The translations under genes and the position numbers were made by a program. A stretch of DNA of 64,000 nt. Source: Actinomadura luteofluorescens (lineage in GTDB: Bacteria > Actinomycetota > Actinomycetes > Streptosporangiales > Streptosporangiaceae). Position 1 is the first letter of the stretch. The number at the start of each line of letters is the position of its first letter. The notes beneath the pieces are model-generated. The model did no database searches and had not been told where the DNA came from. It worked only from the letters and a program-made list of their open reading frames with translations. Positions 51,588-60,792 of this stretch are shown piece by piece. The DNA lies in the NCBI RefSeq assembly GCF_013409365.1, contig NZ_JACCBA010000001.1:6634001-6698000 (forward strand), written 5' to 3'.

Positions 51588-52504
51588 TGCCCCTCCCACG
51601 CATACCGGTCGACGCAGTGAGTGTCACACGGCCGATGGCCCCGCGGAACCACTGTGGCGCTACGTGGCCGCGCGGAATCCAAGCCTGGCCGGTTGGTGGG
51701 CCAGGGGCGGGCACCTAGGGCGTCCAAGGGCTTCATCGAGCATGTGTTCACCGGTGAGCAATACGCCCTGCGTTATCCCGGACAAAACGAAAGGATGGTG
51801 CTGGATTCCGTAGTGCCGCATGACGGCGCCGATGTTGTGCCTGTCGAAAACTATATGGCGGCGGCCTACTCGCGGTGGCCGCAGCGCTCAGTAGCGCGGC
51901 GCCGAGGCCACAACCGGACGACCGGGATCCGAGCGCCGACCTGGATGAGCTTGACGACGAACCTCAGTAGGTCCGCGCGTTGAAGGGCGGGAGCCGTTTG
52001 GCTTTCAGGATCGTGACAGCCTGTTTGGGAGTGCTTGGAGGGCTTGCGCGCCTCTGGTACGTGACCTCCAGCCGATTCACCTGTGCCGTGCGCCGCGGAG
52101 CTCGGCGTTGAGCCGCTCGACGGGGGCGGGTGGCGTCACGGTCGTCGGCCAGGCGACGCAAAGCTGGTCGGGGGCCGGCAGGGGCGGTCAGCCGGTCACG
52201 CGGCCGCACCGGCAGCCAGAACCTGCTCGCGAGCGGTGGCGGGATACAGCGCCAACGGGACGTCGCCAACCAGCGCATCGAGGACGCGTTGGCGTGATCG
52301 GCAACCACGGTGGAGAGGCTCCGGAGCGTTCCGGGGCCTCTCTTTGCGTATGGGCTGACCTGGGGAAACGCTACCCAAGGCGATCCGCGTATGTTCCGGG
52401 AACACTGCCGCGCGGCTGCGTTCGGTGGCATCTGGCTGCATCCGGCGCGACGACAGCAAGAGACGTTCTCGCAGGTCAGCGCATAGATGACCTGGTTGGG
52501 GTGG
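51588..52504. other. Gene-poor interval with two unassigned open frames
   Basis: 917 bases between the S-4TM gene and the tRNA fragment. An open frame at 51621-51983 plus (120 codons) contains IEHVFTGEQYALRYPGQNER but no known family. One at 51964-52431 minus (155 codons) is basic and low-complexity. Neither has a convincing start signal, and both look like remnants. The promoter of the S-4TM operon should be just upstream of 51587. Confidence 0.4.
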
Positions 52505-52550
52505 TGCGCCCGGCAGGATTTGAACCCGCGACCGTCGGATTAGGAGTCCG
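52505..52550 (-). other. 3' fragment of a tRNA-Arg(CCT) gene, putative attachment site
   Basis: Read on the minus strand this matches the anticodon arm (anticodon CCT in CTCCTAA), the T-arm with GGTTCAAATCC and the acceptor arm ending CGGGCGC of tRNA-Arg. The 5' half is missing and the sequence upstream is unrelated. A 3' tRNA fragment in this position is typical of the attachment site left by a tRNA-targeted integrative element. The anticodon differs from that of the intact tRNA at 55848. Confidence 0.75.
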
Positions 52551-52750
52551 GAGCAAGGGCTGTCATCCGGTTGCCATGGGAGTTGGCGGCTGTTGCTCCA
52601 TCCGCTTGTGCGCGGATACTGGCAGCTTTGAGAGGCGCTTCATGCCGCCTGCTGCTGATGCGTTTCGTGGCATACGAGCAAACAACGAGTGGACATGCGG
52701 TCCGTGCTGCTGCGGGCGTGCTCCGCTCCGAGCCGTGCAGCCGGCCTTGA

Positions 52751-53592
52751 GGTTGTCTCTCATCATTCATTGAGCTCTTTTCAACGTGATGCGGTCTCGC
52801 GGAGTTGAAGGGTGTGGATGGCTTTGGCGAGGCGGCCGGCGCGGTGGGGGCAGCAGCGCAGCTTGCGCAGGATGCGCCATGACTTGAGCTGGGCATTCGC
52901 GCGTTCGCCGGGTCCGCGGAGCCTGGCGTGTGCACGGTTGGCGTCCTTTTGCGGTTCGGGCTTGTCGCGTCCCTTGTAGGGCGTGAGGATGTGCGGGCCG
53001 GCGCCCTGGTAGGCCTTATCGGCCAGCACCGGCAGGCCGGTGGCGGCCAGTGCCCGGACGACGCCCCAGATCCTGGCCGCGGCCAGGTCGTGAACTGACC
53101 CGCGCAACGGTCCCGACACCCACAGCAGGCTCCCGTCCGGTGCGGCGATGACCTGGAGGTTCATGCCGTGGCGGCGGTGTTTCCCCGAGTAGTAGGGCCG
53201 GTCGGCGGCGACCCGGTCGATCGAGACCAAGGTGCCGTCCAGCAACAGGTACGGCAGGCCGTCCTTGACCGCTTTGGCCAGCGCCGCGCCGAGTTTGGGC
53301 GCGTGGGCGGCCAGTACGTCGACGGTCTCGTTGATGTAGCGCCATGCGGTGGTGGTGGAGACGGCGAATCCGGCGCCCAGTTCGGCGTAGGTCTCGCCCT
53401 TACGCAGGTAGACCAGGGTCATCAGTGCTTGCATGCCCGGGGGTAGGCGCCGGCCCTTGCTGCCGATGGCCCTTCGGTGGCGGCGGACCACACCGGTGGC
53501 GTAGGTCAGGGTCTGACGCGACAAAGGCAGCGAAGCACGGTACAAAAGCATGCGAGGCCTCTGGTGGGGACGGGGGTTGTGAGAGATCAACC
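52751..53592 (-). mobile_element. IS5-type insertion sequence
   Basis: About 842 bases. The left end GGTTGTCTCTCA (52751-52762) and the right end TGAGAGATCAACC (53580-53592) are inverted repeats with one extra base. The transposase at 52781-53551 fills the interval. The target duplication is not visible. Boundaries are estimates from the repeats. Confidence 0.65.
52781..53551 (-). CDS. IS5-family transposase
   Basis: 256 residues from ATG 53551. The N-terminal HTH region (LPPGMQALMTLVYLRKGETY, AELGAGFAVSTTTAWRYINE) precedes a DDE core: LLLDGTLVSIDRV (first Asp), LPVLADKAYQGAG (second Asp) and ERANAQLKSWRILRKL (Glu). This is the DDE_Tnp_4 type used by IS5-group elements of about 850 bases. 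The frame is complete without stops, so the element may be active. The frame is open for 24 codons upstream, but ATG 53551 fits the family start. Confidence 0.9.
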   Translation of the reverse strand: MLLYRASLPLSRQTLTYATGVVRRHRRAIGSKGRRLPPGMQALMTLVYLRKGETYAELGAGFAVSTTTAWRYINETVDVLAAHAPKLGAALAKAVKDGLPYLLLDGTLVSIDRVAADRPYYSGKHRRHGMNLQVIAAPDGSLLWVSGPLRGSVHDLAAARIWGVVRALAATGLPVLADKAYQGAGPHILTPYKGRDKPEPQKDANRAHARLRGPGERANAQLKSWRILRKLRCCPHRAGRLAKAIHTLQLRETASR

Positions 53593-53857
53593 GTCCTACC
53601 AGGGGCTTCTTGACGTCCGGCATCGTCCACGCCGTCCGCGATCATGCTGTGACCAGCGCCTCCGAAGCTGCCGCTGAAAAAGGCTCATTGACTCGTTCGA
53701 TGAGCGCGCCCCTGAGTGGCTGCGGACCACTGCCGTCTGCGCTGGGAGAACGGCCCCACGGTGCTGTCCGAGCCGGTGGTGCCCGAACTGCCCCCGCCTG
53801 CGGGTGCAGATAAGAACGCCAGGATGTTGCGCTCCTGAATAGCCGGACTCCCCCCGC

Positions 53858-54013
53858 GTCCGCACCGGCACTGTACCCCGAGTGATGGCCAGCCTCCGCA
53901 ACCTGGTCATCGCCCTCCAGCAAGCCATGGGGTGGACCAACCACGCAGCCGCCTGCGCCCACTACCGCGACCACCCTGACCACCCACTGCAGCTACTCGG
54001 TCTCGCGATATGA
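53858..54013 (+). pseudogene. ISAs1-type transposase C-terminal remnant (plus copy)
   Basis: The frame reads VRTGTVPRVMASLRNLVIAL, QQAMGWTNHAAACAHYRD and ends HPDHPLQLLGLAI. This is the C-terminal signature of ISAs1-family transposases (R-T-G-x-x-P-R-V-M-A-x-L-R-N). Only the last 50 codons remain, and the sequence to the left is unrelated. A homologous copy lies in opposite orientation at 54914-55240, and both end with a similar LQLLG-LAI terminus. Confidence 0.75.
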
Positions 54014-54161
54014 GACCGCATCGGCCCTGGTTTCCTTGGGGCCCCGGACACGGCGAGTCGGGGCCCTAAGGCCCTATTGAGCACTTCTCCAGCATTATAG
54101 ATTTCCTTTCGCGGCGGGCGATCCGCCGGATCGGATTTCCGTGAGCGAGGAGCTCTGACAC

Positions 54162-54866
54162 ATGAAGAATGTGAAGATCACGGCCGTGGCCGGCGCTATG
54201 GGCGCGGTGGTCGTGACCGGCGGCTTTTGGGCGCTGAACAGCGGCGATGGGACAACGGAGGCGAAAAACGTCGCGAACGGCAACAGAATCGTCGGCGCCA
54301 CGACCGATGGACTGGAGAATGGCACCACCGGAGCCGAGGGAACCGGCTCGAACAACACCGGCTCGAACAACACCGGCTCGAACAGCGCCGCCGCGCCCGA
54401 CCGGCCCAGCGCCACGACCCAATTCGCCCGCGGCAAGGGCCCCTTCACCCATCAGAGCGATGAGGTCTATACCACCTACGAAGGGCAGGTGAGCTGCCTC
54501 CCAGGGAAGGCGTGGTCGATGGTCGCTGTCTTCCACGTCAGGGACGTGACCGCCGCCCGCGCCTACGTCAGCAAGATCGTGGCGACCTATCGGGCGCCGG
54601 TGACGTCGAAGCGCGTGACCCTGGGAGGCCAGCAGTTCTACCAGGCCGACGGAAAGCAGCTGCTGCGGAACGACGTCGCCAACATTGGCCTCATTCCGGC
54701 CGGCGGCAAGTGGACCCAGACGCACGTCGTCAACAGCTGGGTGAGTTTCGCTAAGGGGCCAGCCACCTTCCTGCGCAAGGCGCAGACCGGCCAGGCGCCG
54801 GGCACCAAGGAGGCCGTCTGGTGCGGCGGAACCGGCGGCCTGCAGATCAAGGTCCGGCCCCATTAG
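54162..54866 (+). CDS. Secreted hypothetical protein with GSNNT repeats
   Basis: 234 residues; GAGGAGC lies upstream of ATG 54162. The N-terminus MKNVKITAVAGAMGAVVVTG is a signal-anchor or Sec signal, followed by a Gly/Ser/Asn-rich linker (GTGSNNTGSNNTGSNS) and a globular domain that starts about residue 90, with WSMVAVFHVRDVTAARAYVS, VTSKRVTLGGQQFYQADGK and a C-terminal VWCGGTGGLQIKV. One Cys sits in each half (VSCLPG, VWCGG), possibly forming a disulfide. No family is recognised. The gene is bracketed by inverted ISAs1 remnants, which suggests that it came as cargo. Confidence 0.7.
   Translation: MKNVKITAVAGAMGAVVVTGGFWALNSGDGTTEAKNVANGNRIVGATTDGLENGTTGAEGTGSNNTGSNNTGSNSAAAPDRPSATTQFARGKGPFTHQSDEVYTTYEGQVSCLPGKAWSMVAVFHVRDVTAARAYVSKIVATYRAPVTSKRVTLGGQQFYQADGKQLLRNDVANIGLIPAGGKWTQTHVVNSWVSFAKGPATFLRKAQTGQAPGTKEAVWCGGTGGLQIKVRPH
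54345..54389 (+). repeat. 15-base tandem repeat, three copies
   Basis: GGCTCGAACAACACC occurs at 54345-54359 and 54360-54374, and GGCTCGAACAGCGCC at 54375-54389. They encode GSNNT, GSNNT and GSNSA in the linker of the secreted protein. Copy number could vary by slippage. Confidence 0.9.
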
Positions 54867-54913
54867 GCGAACCCCCGATGGGATGTCGTGCCCAGCCCAG
54901 GGCTGATGCGCTC

Positions 54914-55240
54914 TCATATTGCGAGAGCCCAGTAGTTGCAGTGCGTGGTCGGGGTGGGCGCGGTAGTGGTCGCAGGCGGCTGCGTGGTTGATCCAGCCCA
55001 TGGTCTGTTGGAAGGCGATCGCCAGGTTGCGGAGGCGGCCATTACGCGTGGTGCTTGGTCTGCGCGGAGGCGGGAGGCGTCTTCGGCGAAGGTGACGTCG
55101 CGGATGTGGTGCAGAACCTCCAGCCGCCAGTGACCGCGGATGTGGCGGGCCGGTTCGGCCGGGCCGGCGCGTTCGGCGTTCAGGCCGGTGATGGCGTACA
55201 AGGTGGTGATGGTGGCCTTACCGGTCACGGTGTTTGAGGG
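54914..55240 (-). pseudogene. ISAs1-type transposase C-terminal remnant (minus copy)
   Basis: Minus-strand frame [20 protein letters not shown], then [20 protein letters not shown] and [18 protein letters not shown] match ISAs1 transposases (family core: I-R-G-H-W-x-x-E..., RDVTF-E-D). A one-base deletion directly after the ATG of the PRVMA motif shifts the frame; the other phase gives [19 protein letters not shown] and [16 protein letters not shown]. Compared with the plus copy, ATGGCCAGCCTCC has become ATGGCCGCCTCC. The copy is inactive and 5'-truncated. Confidence 0.78.
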
Positions 55241-55291
55241 CAACGCGTTTTCCGGACAGCTTCTTGATCGGTGATCTGCGGGCGAGGATCT

Positions 55292-55491
55292 ACGCTGCAC
55301 GACCTGCGGCATGGCGCGGCCACCATCCTGCTGCGCGCCGGACACGACCTGAGGTCGTGCAGGAGACGCTGGGGCTGTCGTCGATCACCATCGCCTCAGA
55401 CACCTACACCAGCGTCCTGCCCGACCTGGCCCGCCAATCTGCCGAGGACGCCGCCGCCGTCATCCTCAACGCCCGCACCCAACCCGAGTGA
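55292..55491 (+). pseudogene. Tyrosine recombinase (integrase) C-terminal remnant with frameshift
   Basis: Frame one reads [20 protein letters not shown] with the H-x-x-R catalytic motif (HDLRH). After a frameshift near 55351 the other frame reads [20 protein letters not shown] and continues VLPDLARQSAED; the nucleophile Tyr is the Y in SDTYTS. The 5' portion is missing. The remnant ends 356 bases before the tRNA-Arg(TCT), a position usual for tRNA-targeted integrative elements. Confidence 0.8.
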
Positions 55492-55576
55492 ACGGCAGCA
55501 ACCGGCCGTGTCGTCCACTTGCCGGAGGCGTCACGCCGGTGACCGGCATGTGTTGACCATCGGACTCTTGACGTTG

Positions 55577-55611
55577 GTGTCCGCCCCCGAGCCGTTTCTG
55601 GGGGCGGACAC
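55577..55611. terminator. Strong hairpin downstream of the integrase remnant
   Basis: Perfect 12-base arms GTGTCCGCCCCC (55577-55588) and GGGGGCGGACAC (55600-55611) enclose 11 bases. No T-tract follows, so it is a hairpin-only terminator or a recombination-related palindrome. Apart from it, 55492-55847 contains no gene. Confidence 0.5.
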
Positions 55612-55847
55612 CGACGCTCGTGCTGCGGGAGTAGTCGGCGGGTGGAGGCCGGCAACCGCCTGAGCCGGGGGCGTTCCAGCGGCCACAGGGGCTGCGGCCA
55701 GAGCGACGGTGGATGGGCGATTGCGGTGGAGCACGCTGGATGCGGCGACAGGTTCGCGACATCCGAGCGAACATCGAGCGAACACGGGGACGAAGCGGGA
55801 CATAATTTGGGATCTTGGCAGTGGTAAGACTGCAGGTCAGGATGTGG

Positions 55848-55921
55848 CGCGCCCGGCAGGATTCGAACCCGCGACCGTCGGATTAGAAGTCCGATGCTCT
55901 GTCCAGCTGAGCTACGGGCGC
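55848..55921 (-). tRNA. tRNA-Arg (anticodon TCT)
   Basis: On the minus strand the sequence forms a full cloverleaf: acceptor GCGCCCG/CGGGCGC, D-arm with AGCTCAGCTGGACAGAGC, anticodon stem TCGGA/TCCGA with loop CTTCTAA (anticodon TCT), and T-arm with GGTTCGAATCC. It is 74 bases including the discriminator. It flanks the integrase remnant, marking a likely attB. Confidence 0.95.
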
Positions 55922-56026
55922 TCGGCGCCCGGCGGGACGCCGGGACACAGTGTAAGGGTGCGCGTCGTCCGGCTCCACATCCATAACGGCGTTACCGCTG
56001 GGGCGGGGGTTCTATCTTGGGGTGCT

Positions 56027-56815
56027 GTGGCGGTGAACATTGAGGTGCCGCTCTCCGGCGGGGACGTTTCGGAGGGTGTGGTGCGGGTCGGGGAGACGGT
56101 GCGGCGGCCGCTGCGGGCGCACAGTCCGGCGGTTCACGGGCTGCTGCGGCACCTGGAGGACGTGGGGTTCGAGGCGCCGCGGGTGCTGGGGGTCGATGAG
56201 CTGGGGCGGGAGGTGCTCAGCTGGGTGCCGGGGGAGGTGCCGCACCGGCCGCTGGCGGCGGGTGTCGTCTCGGAGGACGTGTTGCGGGACGTGGGGCGGC
56301 TCCTGAGGCGGTACCACGACGCGGTCGCGTCGTACGAGGCGCCGGTGGGGGCGCCGTGGGACGCGGAGACGTCCAATGTGGACGGGGAGCCCGAGGTCAT
56401 CGGGCATTGCGACGTGACGCCGGAGAACGTGGTCTTCCGGGGCGGGAGGCCCGTCGCTCTGATCGACTTCGACCTCGCGCGGCCCACGACGCGGGTGTTC
56501 GACGTGGTCACGGCGCTGCGGCACTGGGGGCCCATCGAGGATCCGGCCGATCGGGACGCCGTGCTCTACGGGGCGGACGTGGGCCGTAGGCTGCGGGTCT
56601 TCTGTGACGCGTACGGGCTTGACCGGGAGCGGCGGCGGGAGGTGCTGCCGGCGGCGCGGGTGAGGTTCGAGCGGTCCTATCGGGCCATGCGGGAAAGGGC
56701 TGAGCGTGGCGGGGGATGGGCGCGGATCTGGCAGGGGGGCGCCGGTCCCCGGATACGGCGGGCCCAGGACTGGCTGGAGCGGCACTGGGATGAGCTCGAT
56801 GCGCGTCTCTGGTGA
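56027..56815 (+). CDS. Phosphotransferase (APH-like kinase)
   Basis: About 262 residues from GTG 56027 (GTG 56033 also possible). The kinase signatures are VIGHCDVTPENVVFRGGR (catalytic HxD...N) and VALIDFDLARPTTRVFDVV (DFG-equivalent). The N-terminal lobe is short; EVPLSGGDVSEGVVRVGET opens with a glycine-containing turn. It belongs to the aminoglycoside phosphotransferase/choline kinase superfamily and phosphorylates a small hydroxyl-containing molecule. Its stop overlaps the CobD start by 26 bases, so it may be co-expressed with the cobalamin genes, but any link to cobalamin synthesis is inference. Confidence 0.82.
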   Translation: MAVNIEVPLSGGDVSEGVVRVGETVRRPLRAHSPAVHGLLRHLEDVGFEAPRVLGVDELGREVLSWVPGEVPHRPLAAGVVSEDVLRDVGRLLRRYHDAVASYEAPVGAPWDAETSNVDGEPEVIGHCDVTPENVVFRGGRPVALIDFDLARPTTRVFDVVTALRHWGPIEDPADRDAVLYGADVGRRLRVFCDAYGLDRERRREVLPAARVRFERSYRAMRERAERGGGWARIWQGGAGPRIRRAQDWLERHWDELDARLW

Positions 56816-57695
56816 GGGGCTGGTTCTCGGGGTCGCGCTGGACGCCGTTCTCGGGGACCCGAAACGGTGGCATCCCGTGGCCGGGTTCGGCCGGGTGGCG
56901 TCGGCGGCGGAACGCCGGGTGTATGGGGATTCGCGCTGGCGGGGTGTTGTGTATGTCGGGGCTCTGGTGGGGGCCGCCGGGGTCGCAGGGGTCGTCCTTG
57001 AGCGGGTGAGCCGGCGGCCTGTGGTGCATTGTGTCGTTACCGCGGGCGTCACCTGGGCCGTGCTAGGCGGGACGTCCTTGGGACGTGAGGGGCTCTACAT
57101 GGCGCGGGTGCTGGAGCGGGGGGACGTGGGGGCGGCCAGGGAGCGGCTTTCGCATCTGTGCGCGCGGGACCCGCGGGGGCTGGACGCGCGCGATCTGAGC
57201 CGTGCGGTGGTGGAGTCGGTGGCCGAGAACACGTCGGACGCGTCGATCGCGCCTCTGGTGTGGGGGGCGGTGGCGGGCATTCCGGGGCTGCTGATGTACC
57301 GGGCCGTCAACACGCTTGACGCGATGGTCGGGTATCGGAGTCCGAGGTACGAGCGGTTCGGGTGGGCGGCGGCGAAGCTCGATGATGTCGCGAACTGGGT
57401 TCCGGCCAGGGTGACGGGGGGATTGGTCGCTCTTTGCTCGGGGCGGGAGGCCTGGCGTGTTCTGCGGAGGGACGGGGGGAAGCATCCGAGTCCCAATGCC
57501 GGGCGCTGCGAGGCCGCTTTCGCTGGGGCGCTCGGGGTGAGGTTGGGCGGTGCCAACGCCTACGGCGGACGGGTCGAGCGGCGTCCCGAGATGGGGGACG
57601 GCCGGGCGCCCGAGGTCAGGGACATCCGGAGGGCCGTCAAGCTTTCGGCGGCGGTGACGTTCGCGGCGGCGGCCGTGGTCTGGAGCGTGCGGTGA
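56790..57695 (+). CDS. cobD: Adenosylcobinamide-phosphate synthase (CobD/CbiB)
   Basis: About 301 residues (ATG 56790; ATG 56799 possible). The family starts [20 protein letters not shown] (D-x-x-x-G-D-P), followed by [20 protein letters not shown] and [20 protein letters not shown], then [20 protein letters not shown] and [20 protein letters not shown]. These blocks define the membrane protein that attaches aminopropanol to adenosylcobyric acid in B12 synthesis. Its stop overlaps the cobQ start (GTGA at 57692), giving a cobD-cobQ unit. No cobalamin riboswitch is seen upstream. Confidence 0.95.
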   Translation: MSSMRVSGEGLVLGVALDAVLGDPKRWHPVAGFGRVASAAERRVYGDSRWRGVVYVGALVGAAGVAGVVLERVSRRPVVHCVVTAGVTWAVLGGTSLGREGLYMARVLERGDVGAARERLSHLCARDPRGLDARDLSRAVVESVAENTSDASIAPLVWGAVAGIPGLLMYRAVNTLDAMVGYRSPRYERFGWAAAKLDDVANWVPARVTGGLVALCSGREAWRVLRRDGGKHPSPNAGRCEAAFAGALGVRLGGANAYGGRVERRPEMGDGRAPEVRDIRRAVKLSAAVTFAAAAVVWSVR

Positions 57696-59203
57696 GCGGG
57701 CTTCTGGTAGCGGGGACCACGTCAGACGCGGGCAAGAGCGTCGTCACGGCGGGGCTGTGCAGGTGGCTGGCACGGCAGGGCGTGAAGGTCGCGCCGTTCA
57801 AGGCCCAGAACATGTCGCTGAACTCGATGGTGACGAGCGATGGGGCGGAGATCGGGCGGGCGCAGTACATGCAGGCGCAGGCCGCGGGTGTGGAGCCGGT
57901 CGCGCAGATGAATCCGGTGCTGCTCAAGCCCGGAAGCGACCGCAGAAGCCAGGTCGTGGTGCTGGGGCAGCCCGTCGCGGAGGTCGACGCTCTCCAGTAC
58001 GGGGCGCACAAGGAATGGCTCAAGGGCGTCGTGCTGGAGAGTCTCGAGGAGCTGCGGGCCAAGTACGACGTTGTCGTGTGCGAGGGGGCCGGGAGTCCCG
58101 CCGAGATCAATCTGCGGGGCGGCGACATCGTGAACATGGGGCTGGCGCGGGCCGCGAACCTGCCGGTTGTGGTGGTCGGTGACATCGACCGGGGCGGTGT
58201 CTTCGCGTCGCTCTACGGCACGGTCGCCTTGCTGGAGCCCGCGGACCAGGCGCTGATCGCCGGGTTCGTCATCAACAAGTTCCGGGGGGCGGAGGAACTT
58301 CTCGCGCCGGGGCTGGAGCAGCTCGCGATGCTCACCGGGCGGCCGACGCTGGGAGTGCTGCCCTGGAAACTCGGCCTGTATCTCGATTCCGAGGACACCC
58401 TGGCCCTGGACGCGCCGAGACCCGATGCGAAAGGGCCTTACGGGAAAGAGACCCTGCGCGTCGCCGTCGTCCGGTTCCCGCGCATCTCCAATTTCACGGA
58501 CATGGACGCTCTGGCCTGCGAGCCAGGCGTCGTCGTCCGGTACGCGGCGAGTGCCGGCGATCTGGCCGAGGCCGATCTGGTGGTGCTCCCGGGGACCCGG
58601 GCGACGGTCGCCGATCTGGCGTGGCTTCGCGACCGGGGAATGGCCGGGGAGATCAGGAGAAGGGCCGAGGAGGGACGGCCGGTCCTCGGCATCTGCGGCG
58701 GCTACCAGATGCTCGCCGAGGAGATCGTGGACGGTGTCGAGTCCAAGGAGGAGAGAGCAGAGGGGCTCGGCCTCCTTCCCGCGAGAGTCGAATTCAAGAA
58801 GGAGAAGACTCTCGGGCGGCCTACGGGAAGCGCCTATGGCGAGACCGTGCACGCCTACGAAATCCACCACGGCATCGTGACCGCGGAAGGGGAGCCTTTC
58901 CTCGACGGATGCCGGAAGGGCGCCGTGTGGGGGACGACCTGGCACGGCGCGATGGAGAACGACGGCTTCCGGAGGGCGTTCCTCGCGGACGTCGCCCGGA
59001 CGGCGGAACGGGAGTTCGTCCCGGCCCCGGACGTGTCGTTCGAGGCGCTGAGGGAGGCGACGCTGGACGCGCTCGGCGACCTCGTCGAGGAGCACATGGA
59101 CACCGACGCCGTGTGGCGGATCATCGAGGGCGGCGCGCCGGGGGGCCTGCCCGTCGTCCCGCCCGGCGGAGCCCCGGAACCGCCCTCCGCGGCGGTAGGG
59201 TGA
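57692..59203 (+). CDS. cobQ: Cobyric acid synthase (CobQ/CbiP)
   Basis: 503 residues from GTG 57692. An N-terminal P-loop-like [20 protein letters not shown] leads into [20 protein letters not shown] and [16 protein letters not shown]. Then comes a class-I glutamine amidotransferase half with nucleophile Cys in [15 protein letters not shown] and His in [14 protein letters not shown]. It amidates the b, d, e and g side chains of adenosylcobyrinic acid a,c-diamide using glutamine and ATP. It is coupled to cobD; other cobalamin genes must be outside the window. Confidence 0.96.
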   Translation: MSGLLVAGTTSDAGKSVVTAGLCRWLARQGVKVAPFKAQNMSLNSMVTSDGAEIGRAQYMQAQAAGVEPVAQMNPVLLKPGSDRRSQVVVLGQPVAEVDALQYGAHKEWLKGVVLESLEELRAKYDVVVCEGAGSPAEINLRGGDIVNMGLARAANLPVVVVGDIDRGGVFASLYGTVALLEPADQALIAGFVINKFRGAEELLAPGLEQLAMLTGRPTLGVLPWKLGLYLDSEDTLALDAPRPDAKGPYGKETLRVAVVRFPRISNFTDMDALACEPGVVVRYAASAGDLAEADLVVLPGTRATVADLAWLRDRGMAGEIRRRAEEGRPVLGICGGYQMLAEEIVDGVESKEERAEGLGLLPARVEFKKEKTLGRPTGSAYGETVHAYEIHHGIVTAEGEPFLDGCRKGAVWGTTWHGAMENDGFRRAFLADVARTAEREFVPAPDVSFEALREATLDALGDLVEEHMDTDAVWRIIEGGAPGGLPVVPPGGAPEPPSAAVG

Positions 59204-59254
59204 TCCACTCGTGAACACAGGCGCACGCAGGCAGAGCACCAGGAGGAACGCCCC

Positions 59255-59887
59255 GTGACCGACCCGCGGTCCAAGCTGATCGTCCCGCTGATGAAGGCGC
59301 GGGTGCCGGCCGAGGTCCAGCTGGAGTTCCCGCTCCCGGCGGACGAGGAGCCGATCCGCGACCCGTTCGCCGCCGACCTGTACGTCACCTACGCGGTGGA
59401 GATCGCCGACGAGGGCGCCCCCGGCGGCCGCCGCTACGAGCACGTGGCGCGCCGGCACTGCGCCGACCTCGGGGTGGCGCAGGGCGAGCTGCGCCGCCAC
59501 GCCGTGATCAACCTGCGCGACCTGCGTCCCGAGCTGAGCCTCAGCTGGTACCCGGACGTGCGCGCCGTGACGGTCTCGCTGGGCGCGTCCGCGCGCGGCG
59601 GGGGCCTGGAGTCGGGCCTGCTGCTGGACGAGGGGTTCCTGGAGAAGCTGGCGCAGGACGTGGAGGGCGACCTCGTCGTCGCGGCGCCCGCGCGGGACGT
59701 GTTCGTCGCGTCCGGCACCGGGCACCCGGACGGCGTCGACAAGCTCCGCTGGGCGGTCGCGCAGGTCTGGGCCGAGGACCGCGGGGACGACGGCGCCGAC
59801 CCGGAGTGGGACGTCCCCGCCGGGAGCCTCCTCACGCACAACCTCCTGGTCCGCCGCGGCGGCACCTGGGACGTCCTCACGGACTGA
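59255..59887 (+). CDS. Hypothetical protein (DUF1444-like)
   Basis: 210 residues from GTG 59255 with AGGAGGAACG upstream. Blocks such as RDPFAADLYVTYAVEIADEG, HAVINLRDLRPELSLSWYPD, GGLESGLLLDEGFLEKLAQD and VVAAPARDVFVASGTGHPDG resemble proteins of the DUF1444 type. No catalytic motif, signal or transmembrane segment is visible; it is a soluble protein. It lies 51 bases after cobQ, but a functional tie is not evident. Confidence 0.65.
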   Translation: MTDPRSKLIVPLMKARVPAEVQLEFPLPADEEPIRDPFAADLYVTYAVEIADEGAPGGRRYEHVARRHCADLGVAQGELRRHAVINLRDLRPELSLSWYPDVRAVTVSLGASARGGGLESGLLLDEGFLEKLAQDVEGDLVVAAPARDVFVASGTGHPDGVDKLRWAVAQVWAEDRGDDGADPEWDVPAGSLLTHNLLVRRGGTWDVLTD

Positions 59888-59924
59888 GCCCGTCCCGGCC
59901 CCCGGAAAAACCGGGTGAGACGCC

Positions 59925-60590
59925 ATGACCGGGATGCGTAATCTGCGGGTCATGGTGTCGACTCATCAGCTTCTTGCGTTCTCCGCGATGGCGCTGGCGA
60001 TCATCCTGATCCCCGGGCCGTCCGTCCTGTTCGTCGTCGGCCGCGCGCTGGCGCACGGCCGGCGCACCGCGCTCGCGGGGGTGGTCGGCGGGGTGCTCGC
60101 CGCCCTGGTGCTGACCTCGGCGGTCGCGGTGGGCATCGGATCGGTCGTGGAACGCTCCGTCGTCGTGTTCACCGCGCTGAAGATCGTGGGGGCGGTCTAC
60201 ATCGTCTACCTCGGCGTGCAGGCCATCCGGCACCGGCGCTCACTCCAGGAGGCGATCGCCGGGAGCGAGGCGGACCGCGGGGGCGGCAGGGCCCTGCTCC
60301 AGGGCTTCTTCGTGGGCATCACCAACCCGAAGACGACCGTGTTCTTCGCGGCCGTCCTCCCGCAGTTCGTGGTGCGTGAGAACGGCCACGTCGAACTCCA
60401 GATGATGGTGTTCGGCGCGATCTTCGCGGTGATCGCGCTGTGCTGCGACAGCGTGTGGGGGATCGCGGCGGGGACGGCCCGCGACTGGTTCGCCCGCTCG
60501 CCGCGCTGCCTCGCGGCGATCGGCGGCACCGGCGGGCTGATGATGATCGGCCTCGGCGTCACCGTCGCGGCGACGGGCCGCAAGGACTGA
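59925..60590 (+). CDS. LysE family exporter
   Basis: 221 residues (ATG 59952 is an alternative start). The RhtB/LysE signature FSAMALAIILIPGPSVLFVV (with the PGP motif) opens the protein, followed by ALAGVVGGVLAALVLTSAVA and FVGITNPKTTVFFAAVLPQF (NPK motif), plus three further hydrophobic segments. These proteins export amino acids or small metabolites. It is a single gene with a truncated permease remnant downstream on the other strand. Confidence 0.92.
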   Translation: MTGMRNLRVMVSTHQLLAFSAMALAIILIPGPSVLFVVGRALAHGRRTALAGVVGGVLAALVLTSAVAVGIGSVVERSVVVFTALKIVGAVYIVYLGVQAIRHRRSLQEAIAGSEADRGGGRALLQGFFVGITNPKTTVFFAAVLPQFVVRENGHVELQMMVFGAIFAVIALCCDSVWGIAAGTARDWFARSPRCLAAIGGTGGLMMIGLGVTVAATGRKD

Positions 60591-60623
60591 GGCCCGGCTG
60601 GACCCGCGTCCCGCGCGGCGCGG

Positions 60624-60749
60624 TCAGGGCCCGGCGGTGCTGATCACGGCGCCGCTGCCGACGAACAGCCCGGCGCCGATCGCGCCCCCGATCGCGAGCA
60701 TCGTCATGTGGCGGCGGCGCAGTCCGGCGCGGTCACCGCTCTCGGACAT
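60624..60749 (-). pseudogene. Amino-acid permease (APC family) N-terminal remnant
   Basis: From ATG 60749 the frame reads MSESGDRAGLRRRHMTMLAI, then GGAIGAGLFVGSGAVISTAG and P before a stop at 60624, 41 codons in total. The G-G-x-I-G-A-G-L-F-V-G-S-G block is the first transmembrane helix of amino-acid permeases. Only 33 bases separate the stop from the LysE gene, so the remaining ten or more helices are gone. This is either a decayed gene or a fusion relic. Confidence 0.75.
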
Positions 60750-60792
60750 CACGGCAACGGTAGGTGACCTGCGCGGATGCGTCCGACGGGGG

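Noticed and set aside
51621..51983. 120-codon open frame upstream of the S-4TM operon
   Set aside because: No family recognised and no ribosome-binding site; kept only as a note.
52505..52550. Complete tRNA-Arg(CCT) gene
   Set aside because: Only the anticodon-to-3'-end part is present; the D-arm and 5' acceptor strand are missing.
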